From: Rheinheimera mesophila
GTDB lineage: Bacteria; Pseudomonadota; Gammaproteobacteria; Enterobacterales; Alteromonadaceae
NCBI RefSeq assembly: GCF_000986865.1
Contig: NZ_LAVS01000003.1
Span: forward strand, 1 to 64,000
DNA length: 64,000 nt
Reading direction: 5' to 3'
Shown here: positions 17,182-26,193 of the stretch, piece after piece
Layout: the number at the start of each line of letters is the position of its first letter
Position numbering within the stretch: the first letter of the stretch is position 1
Notes under the pieces: model-generated
What the model saw: the letters and a program-made list of their open reading frames with translations, nothing else
Databases searched by the model: none
Told to the model about the DNA's origin: nothing
Position numbers and translations under genes: made by a program

Positions 17182-18039
17182 TCAGTCGCCGTGGTGCAAA
17201 AAATGCAAAAACTTTTGCAGCAAAGGCGGCTGATAATTTTTATGTTGTACCAGCCGGAAGTGTCGCTGCAGTTGCAAAGGGCTGTCCAGCACTATTAACT
17301 GACCTGAATTCACCTCATCCTGCACCGCCAGTAAAGGTAAACACCCAATACCTAATCCTTGTTTCACAGCCTGCTTAATAGCTTCAGGCCGCTCCAGTTC
17401 CAGCAGATGCTGGGGTGTCCAGTGCAAGCGCGCCAATTCATGTTCCAGCACAGCCCTGGTACCTGAGCCAGGTTCCCGTACTATCCAGCGCTGTGCCAAT
17501 AACTGCCCGGTCGATAAATGCTGATGCAGTCTGGGGTGACCAAACAATACTGTCAGATCCTGTCGCCAGTGCTGGATATGGAATTCGGCGCTCAAAACCG
17601 GCCCCTCAATAAAACCCAGTTGAGCTTGTTGCTGGTGCATCAGATGCAGCACCTCGCTGCTGTTACACAGCCTCAATTTAAACTCAACCTGTGGGTAAAG
17701 CGCAGTAAATTGCGCCAATAACCCAGGCAATAAATAACAGCCTACAGTCTCACTGGCCACCAGCCTGAGCTCACCTTTGTCGGGATCTGAATTCACTAGT
17801 TCCTGCTGTAAATCAAGAAATAGCTGCAGCCTAGGTAGCAGGTCCAGGGTATGTTGGGTTGGAATAAGTTGGCGGCCTTGCCTTAAAAACAGCGGCTGAC
17901 CTACACGTTGTTCCAGTTCTTTCAGCGCCTGACTGGCAGCCGGTTGACTTAACGCCAGCAGATCTGCCGCTTTGGTCAGGCTGTGCTGGCGACAAATGGC
18001 GTCCAACAACAACCAGTGGCGCGGGCTGGGATAATTCAT
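17182..18039 (-). CDS. LysR-family regulator next to a YeiH-type transporter
   Basis: LysR-type regulator of 285 residues. The N-terminal winged helix (about 1-62) contains LLDAICRQHSLTKAADLLALSQPAASQALKELEQRVGQPLF, and a periplasmic-binding-protein-like effector domain (about 85-285) follows. It is divergent from the UPF0324/YeiH gene with a 95-bp gap, an arrangement that matches the yeiE/yeiH-like pairing in other proteobacteria. It probably controls that transporter. The stop lies 5 bp past the convergent phoR stop. The effector is unknown; a sulfur compound is a guess from the YeiH family name. Confidence 0.8.
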   Translation of the reverse strand: MNYPSPRHWLLLDAICRQHSLTKAADLLALSQPAASQALKELEQRVGQPLFLRQGRQLIPTQHTLDLLPRLQLFLDLQQELVNSDPDKGELRLVASETVGCYLLPGLLAQFTALYPQVEFKLRLCNSSEVLHLMHQQQAQLGFIEGPVLSAEFHIQHWRQDLTVLFGHPRLHQHLSTGQLLAQRWIVREPGSGTRAVLEHELARLHWTPQHLLELERPEAIKQAVKQGLGIGCLPLLAVQDEVNSGQLIVLDSPLQLQRHFRLVQHKNYQPPLLQKFLHFLHHGD

Positions 18040-18058
18040 AGGTTTATCTGATGTGACG

Positions 18059-18084
18059 AATAAGATAAATCCATTATTCTTATT
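18059..18084. promoter_or_regulatory. Candidate LysR-type operator between regulator and YeiH-like gene
   Basis: Inverted repeat AATAAG (18059-18064) and CTTATT (18079-18084) with a 14-bp A/T-rich spacer, centred in the 95-bp divergent gap. This fits LysR operators (T-N11-A type), but the assignment is positional. Confidence 0.4.
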
Positions 18085-18134
18085 TTTGTTGGTCAGTACA
18101 ATAGCGCTGTTTCCCGATCAAAGATGACATTCTT

Positions 18135-19094
18135 ATGTTGGTATTGCTTCTGCTTAGTTTGCTGTTACAGCTCTGTTATCTGGCGGTTCCTGTGTTGCAC
18201 CAATGGATCAGCCCTGTGTTTGTGGCTTTAGTTTTGGGACTGTCAGCCGCCTTTGTCTTGCCTTTATGTTCTATTCGGCCTTCTGAGCTGCTGGCGTCCC
18301 AACTGGGAAAACTGGCAATGCTGCAGCAAAAAGCTTTGCGGTTTGGCATAGTGTGCTTTGCTTTTAGTGTAGATGCAGAACTGGTGCTGCAAACCAGCCC
18401 GCTGGCTTTATTCAAGCTGGCAGCCTTGGTGGTGCTGCTGCTGGCTGCGGCACTATGGCTTGGGATTAAACTGTTCAAATTGCCGAAAGAATTGGTGCTT
18501 TTAGTCAGTTGCGGTTTAAGTTTTTGCGGTACTTCAGCTATTTTTGCCACCTGGTCTGTGCGCAAAAGTGACGAAGCGACTTTAACTCAAAGTCTGGCTG
18601 TGGTGCTGTTGATGGGCTTGCTGGCGTTGCTGAGTTATTCAGTAGTGATGCACACTGCTGTATTGCCTGAAGCTCAACTGGCCTGGCTGATTGGTAGCAC
18701 AGCACCCGAAGTCTCCCAAGCCGTAGCGGCCGGTAGTCAATTGGGAGATGCCGCGCCTCAAGCTGTGATTGCTAAACTATTCCGGGTTTGTTTATTTGTG
18801 CCTTTTTTAGTTCTGCTCAGTTTTAACGGCAAAGATAAACAGGACTTTGTTTTTCCGTGGTTTATACTGGGGTTTATTGCGGTATTGCTGATCCAGATAG
18901 CTTTTGCTCTGCCTGTCTGGTTTAGTCAGGCTGCTGCAGTGGTATCACAATGCTGTCTGATCTTCGCGATGTTAGTCACAGGGCTGTTAACCCGCTGGCA
19001 GGATGTAAAGCAATGCAGCGGCAAAGTGTTTAGTTTTGCCGTTGTGGTGATGATTTTTCTTTTTAGTCTTGCGTTGCTGTTTTTGCCGGGTTAG
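18135..19094 (+). CDS. YeiH/UPF0324-family membrane protein
   Basis: Inner-membrane protein of 319 residues with about ten hydrophobic segments. Family features include the LVSCGLSFCGTSAIFATWSVRKS stretch and a later WLIGSTAPEVSQAVAAGSQLGDAA. UPF0324 members are called putative sulfate exporters, and some are linked to sulfite/taurine metabolism, but transport has rarely been shown. It is paired with a divergent LysR regulator. The 3' end overlaps the end of the convergent M20 amidohydrolase gene by 32 bp. Confidence 0.8.
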   Translation: MLVLLLLSLLLQLCYLAVPVLHQWISPVFVALVLGLSAAFVLPLCSIRPSELLASQLGKLAMLQQKALRFGIVCFAFSVDAELVLQTSPLALFKLAALVVLLLAAALWLGIKLFKLPKELVLLVSCGLSFCGTSAIFATWSVRKSDEATLTQSLAVVLLMGLLALLSYSVVMHTAVLPEAQLAWLIGSTAPEVSQAVAAGSQLGDAAPQAVIAKLFRVCLFVPFLVLLSFNGKDKQDFVFPWFILGFIAVLLIQIAFALPVWFSQAAAVVSQCCLIFAMLVTGLLTRWQDVKQCSGKVFSFAVVVMIFLFSLALLFLPG

Positions 19095-20373
19095 CTAAAT
19101 AATCCAGCGCTAGGCCAGTGAAAGCCCGCACTCCATTTTCCAATGCTTTTTCATTGATCTGAAAATAGGGCGAATGGTTAGGTGCTGTCTTGTCGACTGG
19201 GGTGTTGTCCGGTGCTATACCCAAAAAGAAAAATACCCCCGGTACTTGCTGCTGAAAAAACGAGAAATCCTCAGAAGCGGTAATAGGTTTGATCGGAGCT
19301 ACACCGGCTTTACCAGCGGCCCACCGCAAGGTTGGCATAGCCCATTCGGTTAGTTGGGCGTCATTCCAGGTGACAGCGGCAAAACCATGGTGATGAAATT
19401 CGGCGCTGGCGCCACTGGCTGCGGCTATATGCTCTGAGGTGTGCTGCATTTTTTGCAATAACTGCTCACGCATCTGTGGATCAAAAGTGCGGATTGTGCC
19501 CTCTAGTTTTACTTCATCCGGAATAATGTTCCAACGCACACCACCATGCACCTGACCGACAGAGAGCACGGCAGGCGCTTGGGTGACATCCAATTGACGG
19601 GCTGGGATCTGATGTAAAGCGCTAATGAGTTGGCCGGTCACCGCTATAGGGTCGACCCCACGCCATGGGCTGGAACCATGCACCTGTGTGCCTTTCACTG
19701 TGATATTAAAACTGTCAGCGGCAGCCATAATGCCTTCACTCTTGACCTGTAACTGACCTGCAGGACCGGGCCAGACATGCAGACCAAAAATGGCATCAGG
19801 TTTATATTTGGCAAATACGCCTTCTTTGAGCATCAGCTTGGCCCCCCCTTCCTCACCTGCTGGTGGGCCTTCTTCGGCAGGCTGGAATACAAATAACACT
19901 GTACCGGTAAGTTCTGATTTTAGCTGCGTCAGCACGGAGGCTGTGGCCATCAACATAGCGGTGTGGGCGTCATGACCACAGGCATGCATCACGCCAACCT
20001 CCTGATCGTTAAAGGTGCTGCGTACTTTAGAGGCAAAAGGTAAATCCACTTGTTCAGTCACTGGCAGGGCGTCCATATCGGCCCGCAGTGCCACCGTGGG
20101 ACCGGGTTTAGCCCCTTTTAACACACCAAGCACACCATGATGAGCTATACCTGTCTGCACCTCTAAACCCAGTGATTTTAAATGCGCTGCGACTTTTTTC
20201 GCTGTATTGACTTCGCGGTTTGACAGTTCAGGGTACTGATGAAAATGGCGACGCCATTGCAGCAACTGGGGCTGAATGTCTCGAATGGCCGATTCGGTTT
20301 GAGGTTTTAAATCTGTGCTGGCCTGAGCGGAAAAAACACCGGCCACCAATAGTGAAATGAGAGTTCTGATCAT
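19063..20373 (-). CDS. M20-family exported amidohydrolase
   Basis: Metallo-amidohydrolase (M20D: hippurate hydrolase, N-acyl-amino-acid or IAA-amino-acid hydrolase group). The start is placed at MIRTLISLLVAGVFSAQA (20373), because AGGA lies 8 nt upstream and a signal peptide follows. An upstream in-frame start at 20406 would spoil the signal. Metal-site motifs are present: ALRADMDALPV, MHACGHDAHTA, QPAEEG and ASEDFSFF. A dimerisation lid lies near residues 220-330. It probably deacylates or trims amino-acid conjugates in the periplasm. The specificity is unresolved. Confidence 0.85.
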   Translation of the reverse strand: MIRTLISLLVAGVFSAQASTDLKPQTESAIRDIQPQLLQWRRHFHQYPELSNREVNTAKKVAAHLKSLGLEVQTGIAHHGVLGVLKGAKPGPTVALRADMDALPVTEQVDLPFASKVRSTFNDQEVGVMHACGHDAHTAMLMATASVLTQLKSELTGTVLFVFQPAEEGPPAGEEGGAKLMLKEGVFAKYKPDAIFGLHVWPGPAGQLQVKSEGIMAAADSFNITVKGTQVHGSSPWRGVDPIAVTGQLISALHQIPARQLDVTQAPAVLSVGQVHGGVRWNIIPDEVKLEGTIRTFDPQMREQLLQKMQHTSEHIAAASGASAEFHHHGFAAVTWNDAQLTEWAMPTLRWAAGKAGVAPIKPITASEDFSFFQQQVPGVFFFLGIAPDNTPVDKTAPNHSPYFQINEKALENGVRAFTGLALDYLANPAKTATQD

Positions 20374-20463
20374 GCTGCCATCCTGAAAGCTTTTGCGCAC
20401 TACCATACTGAGTCTTGACTCAAAAGCAAAGAGGCTATGATCTTTTGTCCGACCAACAGAGCC

Positions 20464-21561
20464 TTAATCGGGATCAGTGCGGCCCTGTAGCAGTTCGCCT
20501 TGTGGGCTATTTGCTGTAGGTTCCCTGAGCCATTCGCGCCAAATTGCGACCAACAGTGCCATCAGCACAGGACCAACAAACAAACCGACCATGCCCATGG
20601 TTTGCACTCCCCCTATTAATCCAAAAAAGGTGGGTAAAAACGGCAATTTGACTGGCCCACCTACCAGCGTCGGTCTGATGGTTTTATCAACAATAAACAG
20701 CTCAATGCTGCCCCATAAGAACAGCCCAACGCCTGCAGTCAGATCACCAGTACCGACCAGATAAATAGAGATCAGGGTAAAAGATAACGGGGCTCCACCC
20801 GGGATCAGCGCCATAAAACCTGTTAATACGCCAAAAGCCACAGGGGAGGGCACACCTGCTATCCAGTAGGCTATACCAAGCACCACGCCTTCACCTATGG
20901 CGATAATGGTCATTCCTATCACGGTAGAGCTAACGGTAGCAGGCACTACGCGGGAGAAACGGTTCCAGCGGTCCGGTAAAATACGCTCGCCTACTGTGTC
21001 CAGTTGCCATGCCAGGCGTTCGCCGTCTTTATAGAGAAAAAATAAGGTGATCAGCATAAACAGCAGGGTCAGCATAAAACCTGCGGTGGTCCAGCCAAAA
21101 TTCAGTACCCATTTGGAGATACCGCCAATTTGTTCGCCGCTGACTAAACTCACCACCTGCCCCAACTGATGAGGCTCGCCTAAGTAAATTTGCCAGTAGC
21201 CGGCCAGGGTGTCACCAACACCGGGCAGAGCCTTAAGCCATTCAGGTACTGCGGCGCCATGTTCATTGGCATATTTCAGCCATTCTATCCAGGCTTTGAG
21301 CTCTTCCATGGCATAGCTGAATACCATAGCCAGCGGGATCACCAGACCCAAGACGATAGCCACAATAGCGACGCTAGCAGCTAAGGTGGAGTTGTGACGG
21401 CAATAACTCAGTAAGTGGCGATACAGAGGCCAACTGGCAAAGCAGATAATCAGAGCGGCCAGTACAGGTACCAGAAAACCGATAAAAAAGAATACTCCTG
21501 CACCGAGTATCACCAGCAATAGAGCTCTGCTAATGGCGTCGTTACTAAAAATTTGTGGCAT
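20464..21561 (-). CDS. AI-2E/PerM-family membrane permease
   Basis: Integral membrane protein of 365 residues with about eight hydrophobic helices and the family block SPVAFGVLTGFMALIPGGAPLSFTLIS near residues 250-275. Relatives such as YdiK and TqsA are described as autoinducer-2 exporters or Na+/H+-linked efflux proteins, but most have no tested substrate. The ATG at 21561 follows AAGGAAAA. An in-frame upstream start (21651) would add 30 basic residues and overlap ppx. The gene runs downstream of ppk-ppx in the same direction, 38 bp after the ppx stop, and could be read through from it. Confidence 0.75.
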   Translation of the reverse strand: MPQIFSNDAISRALLLVILGAGVFFFIGFLVPVLAALIICFASWPLYRHLLSYCRHNSTLAASVAIVAIVLGLVIPLAMVFSYAMEELKAWIEWLKYANEHGAAVPEWLKALPGVGDTLAGYWQIYLGEPHQLGQVVSLVSGEQIGGISKWVLNFGWTTAGFMLTLLFMLITLFFLYKDGERLAWQLDTVGERILPDRWNRFSRVVPATVSSTVIGMTIIAIGEGVVLGIAYWIAGVPSPVAFGVLTGFMALIPGGAPLSFTLISIYLVGTGDLTAGVGLFLWGSIELFIVDKTIRPTLVGGPVKLPFLPTFFGLIGGVQTMGMVGLFVGPVLMALLVAIWREWLREPTANSPQGELLQGRTDPD

Positions 21562-21599
21562 CTGTAACTTTTCCTTTTGCCTGTGATGGCATTTTACGG

Positions 21600-23180
21600 C
21601 TAGTCGTCTTCTGCGCTGGCGGGGTCGAACCCCGGACTTTGCAGACTGCACTCTACTAAATAGGGGCAGTCGAGCACAAAGGCAATCTTTTTCAGATGCA
21701 ATTGCTCCTGCTGGAGATCAGCGACTAATAACGGCTGTTGCTCCAGCCAGACTTTTGGCAAGTGCAGGCTCAATTGTTGATTCTGGCCCTGCGCTTTGAG
21801 TTCAGGTAAAAAATCGTCACGACGCTTTTGATTCAGTAATACGGCCAGACGCAGTAGCACCAGTAAGGAGACGACTGTGCTGGCACTGTACAGATAAAAC
21901 TGCGACAGGTCTTCAGTTTTGATTTTACGGCGGTGGGACCGCACCAGGGTAGCGATCAGTTGCTGCTGTTCCTGGTTAAAGCCGGGCAAATTGGCATTTT
22001 TTAATATATAAGACGAATGCCGCTGCACACTGGAGGAATTGATATGCAGGCCAATTTCATACACAGTGGCGGCCCAGCTTAACAAATCGGCCATTTCATC
22101 GGTTAAGTCCCAACTGCCGCGCAACTGAGCGAACAACTCCAGCGCGGTACGGCGCACTCTGTTGGCCTGAGCTATGTCTATGCTGTATCTTTTGATCAGA
22201 CTCTCAATGGTATGCTCGCGAATATCATGATGATGCAAACGGTCGCTCATTTCATACAGCACCCCCTCACGCAAAGCGGCATCGACATAATACATTTGTG
22301 TGATGCCAAGCATAGTAAAGGCGGCGATCAGAATAGCTAAACCTGAACAAATCAGTAGCTTACGATCATCTGCTAAACCGGGTAAATCCAGTTGCAGGCT
22401 GTTTTCCTGTGCGATCAAAAGCTGTTTTAATTGCAGCAGATGCTCCAGTTCAATACACACCGGATGCCAGCCTAAACCGACAATAATATCGCGGATGGTT
22501 TTGATGGTGCCTGAAGTACCCACCGCCTGTTGCCAGCCGGTTTCACGGTAGGCCGAGACTATAGGCTCCAGTTCCTGCTCCGCCTGTAAAATAGCCCGTT
22601 CAAACCTCTTTGTGCTGATCCGGCCATTTGGGAAGTGCAGTTTGGCATAGCTGACGCAGCCCATATTGCGGCTAGCCAGCTTCAATGGCTGGAAGCCCTC
22701 ACCTATCGCAAACTCCGTGCTGCCGCCGCCTATATCCATCACCAGTCGCCGACCCTGATAATGCTCAAAATGCGCCACGCCCTGATAAATAAACCGGGCT
22801 TCTTCCTGGCCTGAAATGACTTCAATCGGGTAGGGGAATACCGCCTGAGCCCGACGTAAAAACATCGCACTGTTTTTGGCGCGTCTTAAGGTATAGGTGG
22901 CAATAACCCGCACTGATTGAGTTGGCACAGGTTTTAAGGTATCGGCAAATTGAGCTAACACAGCCAGACCACGCAGCATAGCCTCTTCGCTGAGCAGCAA
23001 ATCTTCTGTCAGACCTTCGGCCAGTTGCACCTTTTGTTTTTCACGGTGTAACAGTTGTAAAGCACCGTCAACAACCCGCGCTATCACCATATGAAAGCTA
23101 TTGGAACCTAAGTCAACAGCCGCCATGTAGCTGGCATTGCGGGCTTCTGTGGTCGCATCTGCGCTGGTCCAGTGGGTCAT
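21600..23180 (-). CDS. ppx: Exopolyphosphatase Ppx
   Basis: Ppx/GppA-family hydrolase of 526 residues that releases phosphate from polyphosphate ends. The N-terminal ASKHA fold has YMAAVDLGSNSFHMVIARVVDG (phosphate loop), LVMDIGGGSTEFAIG and GTSGTIKTIRD. The C-terminal HD-like helical region contains HSSYILKNANLPGFNQEQQ, as in long enteric-type Ppx (E. coli 513 residues). Its ATG overlaps the ppk stop (ATGA), so it is translationally coupled in a ppk-ppx operon behind a Pho box. Control of synthesis and breakdown by one promoter implies regulation at the enzyme level. Confidence 0.95.
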   Translation of the reverse strand: MTHWTSADATTEARNASYMAAVDLGSNSFHMVIARVVDGALQLLHREKQKVQLAEGLTEDLLLSEEAMLRGLAVLAQFADTLKPVPTQSVRVIATYTLRRAKNSAMFLRRAQAVFPYPIEVISGQEEARFIYQGVAHFEHYQGRRLVMDIGGGSTEFAIGEGFQPLKLASRNMGCVSYAKLHFPNGRISTKRFERAILQAEQELEPIVSAYRETGWQQAVGTSGTIKTIRDIIVGLGWHPVCIELEHLLQLKQLLIAQENSLQLDLPGLADDRKLLICSGLAILIAAFTMLGITQMYYVDAALREGVLYEMSDRLHHHDIREHTIESLIKRYSIDIAQANRVRRTALELFAQLRGSWDLTDEMADLLSWAATVYEIGLHINSSSVQRHSSYILKNANLPGFNQEQQQLIATLVRSHRRKIKTEDLSQFYLYSASTVVSLLVLLRLAVLLNQKRRDDFLPELKAQGQNQQLSLHLPKVWLEQQPLLVADLQQEQLHLKKIAFVLDCPYLVECSLQSPGFDPASAEDD

Positions 23181-25297
23181 GATCCGGCCTGAGTGGATTG
23201 CTGTAACACAGCAAAATAATCGTAGATTTCCTGTTGGGAGCGAATGCTACGCTTATTGCCTCTTTTTACATAGTGGTTGCTTTGATCTTTATCAATAATC
23301 CGCGCCTTGACGTTGTCATGCCACTGAATATCCAGAGTCGTCAGAATTTGCTGTTTGATCGCTGCATCATAAATAGGCACGCCTACTTCGACCCGCTGAT
23401 CCAGGTTGCGGGTCATCCAGTCGGCCGACGAGATATACAAATCCGTTTCGCCACCATTGTTAAAAACATACACCCGGGCGTGTTCAAGGAATCGGTCCAG
23501 CACGCTGGTGACATGAATGTTATCGCTCAAGCCTTTAACGCCCGGAATAAGTGAACACATGCCGCGTACCATAATGCGGATTTTCACCCCGGCCATACTG
23601 GCCTTGTACAATAAATCGATGATTTGATTGTCGACCAGGTTATTCACTTTCAGGATGATCTCCGCTTTACGGCCTGAAGTAGCAAAACGGGTTTCCCGTT
23701 CAATCAAAGCGCTCAGCTTAGGCCGGCTCCAGGTTGGAGACACAATTAAATGATTAAACTGGAAGGGTTTGTAGCTGTATTGAATAAACTCAAATACCTG
23801 ATCCACTTCATCACAAATTTCACTGTGGCAGGTGAACAAGCTCATATCTGTGTATACACGGGCGGTTTTCTCGTTAAAGTTACCTGTGCCGATATGAGCA
23901 AACTTTTGAATTTTGCCTTTTTCCTGCCGGGTGATTAAACACAGCTTGGAGTGAATTTTTAAGGTCTGCAGACCAAAGATCACTTCAATACCGGCCTCGG
24001 TCATACGCCGTGCCCAGTTGATATTATTTTCTTCATCAAAACGGGCTTTCAGCTCCACCACTACTGTCACTTGTTTGCCGTTACGCACTGCGTCGAGCAA
24101 AGAGTGGATCACCCGGGAGTTTTTCGCCACCCGGTACATGGTCATTTTAATGCTGGTAACTTTGGGGTCAAACGAGGCTTGACGCACCCATTCGGTGAAA
24201 TAACTGAAGCTGTGATACGGGTAGTACAACAAAATATCTGAAGTACGGATCGCTTCAAAGCTGGTGGTATGGCGCTCAAATTCCGGGCTTTTTAACACCG
24301 GCATAGGCGGAAACTCCAAAGAGGGATGCCCGATGTTCGGGAAACCGATAAAGTCTTTGAAGTTGCGGTATTTACCGCCCGGAATTAACGAATCGTAAGA
24401 GCTGTAGCCGAGCAGCTTTTTCAACATTTTCAGCATATGCTCTGGCATATGGCTGTCATACACCATACGCACAGGCTCAGACTTTAAGCGTTGTTTAATG
24501 CCTTTGGACATCTTATCGATCAACGACTGATCCAGGGTGTCACTGATATTGTATTCGGCGTCACGGGTCAGTTTCAGGGAGAATGCCTGAATTTCACAGA
24601 AGTCAAAAAAGCCATTAAATAAATCTTTTAAGCAGTGCACTATGATGTCGTCGAGCAAAATGATTTGCCGACGGTAGCGGCCTTTCTTTTTACTTTTGTT
24701 TAAATGCAGCGGTAGCTCCACAAAACGTGACATCGCATCGGTAGGGACCTGCACTATGGCGTATTCGGCTTTGTTGGCACCCGTCATCTCAACCATCAGA
24801 TAGGTTGCGTTATCTTCTAAATGCTTGGCGAGTTTGACCTCTTCCGCAGATAGAATAATAGGCGATAAATGCCGCTGTATTTCGCTGCGATAGAAACTTC
24901 TGACCCACTGTGCCTGAGCATCGGTCAGCTTAAAATTATCAATCAGCTCAATGTTATGTTTGCGCAGTTCCTGCTGTAAGTCGTCATAAATTTTGTTAAA
25001 ACGATCCCCGAGCTTCAGCACTATATGCTGAATATCGTGCAGTAATTGCTCCGCATCTTCCTGCTCATCGGCATGATATTTTTTCAGCAGGATCCGGCGT
25101 TTGACATCCGCTACCCTGACCCGGAAAAACTCATCCATGTTGTTGGAGTAAATACCTAAAAAACGTAAACGTTCAATGAGCGGATTACGTTCGTCCGCTG
25201 CTTCCTGCAGCACACGGCCATTAAAGGACAGCCAGCTCAATTCACGGGGAAAATAATTCGTATCGCTCACAGTATGTATTAGCTCTGTAATGACCAT
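23177..25297 (-). CDS. ppk: Polyphosphate kinase 1
   Basis: PPK1 of 706 residues that polymerises the gamma phosphate of ATP into polyphosphate at the membrane. The N-terminal domain starts FPRELSWLSFNGRVLQEAAD. The two catalytic histidines align by spacing with E. coli H435 and H592: His449 in LKIHSKL (autophosphorylated) and His606 in RFLEHARVY, both 157 residues apart. HIGTGNFNEKTA is also present. It is the first gene of ppk-ppx, with a three-heptamer Pho box 34 bp upstream of the ATG, so it is probably induced by phosphate starvation. Confidence 0.97.
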   Translation of the reverse strand: MVITELIHTVSDTNYFPRELSWLSFNGRVLQEAADERNPLIERLRFLGIYSNNMDEFFRVRVADVKRRILLKKYHADEQEDAEQLLHDIQHIVLKLGDRFNKIYDDLQQELRKHNIELIDNFKLTDAQAQWVRSFYRSEIQRHLSPIILSAEEVKLAKHLEDNATYLMVEMTGANKAEYAIVQVPTDAMSRFVELPLHLNKSKKKGRYRRQIILLDDIIVHCLKDLFNGFFDFCEIQAFSLKLTRDAEYNISDTLDQSLIDKMSKGIKQRLKSEPVRMVYDSHMPEHMLKMLKKLLGYSSYDSLIPGGKYRNFKDFIGFPNIGHPSLEFPPMPVLKSPEFERHTTSFEAIRTSDILLYYPYHSFSYFTEWVRQASFDPKVTSIKMTMYRVAKNSRVIHSLLDAVRNGKQVTVVVELKARFDEENNINWARRMTEAGIEVIFGLQTLKIHSKLCLITRQEKGKIQKFAHIGTGNFNEKTARVYTDMSLFTCHSEICDEVDQVFEFIQYSYKPFQFNHLIVSPTWSRPKLSALIERETRFATSGRKAEIILKVNNLVDNQIIDLLYKASMAGVKIRIMVRGMCSLIPGVKGLSDNIHVTSVLDRFLEHARVYVFNNGGETDLYISSADWMTRNLDQRVEVGVPIYDAAIKQQILTTLDIQWHDNVKARIIDKDQSNHYVKRGNKRSIRSQQEIYDYFAVLQQSTQAGS

Positions 25298-25325
25298 AAC
25301 GCGCTCCAGATCGGCAAGTGGAGCT

Positions 25326-25359
25326 ACTCTATGGCAGTTTTATGACAGACTGATGAAAG
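25326..25359 (-). promoter_or_regulatory. Pho box (three heptamers) and -10 of ppk-ppx
   Basis: On the minus strand, CTTTCAT (plus 25353-25359), CTGTCAT (25342-25348) and CTGCCAT (25331-25337) are in 11-bp phase. The -10-like TAGAGT (plus 25326-25331) comes 10 nt after the second heptamer. The third heptamer overlaps the -10 start, as in the porin promoter. Confidence 0.85.
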
Positions 25360-25411
25360 GATCAAGGGCTTGATCCTTCATTTGCATCACTATTTGATTG
25401 TCAATGCTGTT

Positions 25412-25912
25412 TTAATGTTCAACATCCACCACGACGTCAGAGGCTATCGCTTCCAGTGCTTTGACGACTTCGTCTTTATTCAGCCCGGCAGGTAGTTCGA
25501 CTGTCGCTATGGCGTGAAATAACGGGACACCCCAGTTCGGTGCGCTTTGTTTGGAGCTTTCAAAATGGGTGATATTGGCGCCTTTATGTTTGATCACGCT
25601 GGATAACTCGCGCACTATGCCTGGCCTGTCATTGCCCGTAATCACAAATTGCAGTTGTTTATCCGGATGCATTTGTGAATCCAGGCCTTGCTGAATTTTG
25701 ATATCCAGATCAGACATACGCTCCAGCTCAGTGGTTAAGGCAAACAGATGCTCTTCAGGGACTTCCAGTTGCAATATACCCGCGAAGTATCCACCCAAAT
25801 GACTTAAATTACTGGCCATCCAGTTGCCCTGATGGCTGGAGATCACTGTGGCGAGCTGTTCTACTAAACCTGCTTTATCTTGACCTATAACGGTTAAAAT
25901 TAACTGCTTCAT
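25412..25912 (-). CDS. GcvR-like tandem ACT-domain protein
   Basis: Protein of 166 residues with two ACT domains (about 1-75 and 85-165), starting MKQLILTVIGQDKAGLVEQLATVISSHQGNW; the second begins LQFVITGNDRPGIVRELSSVI. It matches the glycine-cleavage repressor GcvR family, whose E. coli member binds GcvA in the presence of glycine. No gcvA or glycine cleavage genes are in the window. It lies upstream of ppk in the same direction, but ppk has its own Pho promoter in the 114-bp gap. Confidence 0.8.
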   Translation of the reverse strand: MKQLILTVIGQDKAGLVEQLATVISSHQGNWMASNLSHLGGYFAGILQLEVPEEHLFALTTELERMSDLDIKIQQGLDSQMHPDKQLQFVITGNDRPGIVRELSSVIKHKGANITHFESSKQSAPNWGVPLFHAIATVELPAGLNKDEVVKALEAIASDVVVDVEH

Positions 25913-26099
25913 ACAACCTTACTCCCGGAAACGGCGGAAAACTGATAAAAATGCAAAACATTTATGAAAAAACAGTGAGTTAGCCAGATTTGGCTTACCC
26001 CATTGTAGACCGCTGGCCGGTTTTTGACAGTCAAGTCGTCGCAATTCTCCGGACAATTTTAAAAAATTGTCGCAGTTCAAATCCTGATGTTGTTTTATT

Positions 26100-26133
26100 T
26101 CGTCATATTAGTGTCATATTTCTTTCTTATGAT
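26100..26133 (+). promoter_or_regulatory. Pho box and -10 of pstS
   Basis: TCGTCAT (26100-26106), atta, GTGTCAT (26111-26117), and a weaker third heptamer CTTTCTT (26122-26128). The -10-like TATGAT is at 26128-26133, 10 nt after the second heptamer. Confidence 0.8.
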
Positions 26134-26193
26134 GAGTCGTAGAAAACAACCTGAACCACGAACAGACATGTCGTCTGTTGTGAGGAGAGCAAC

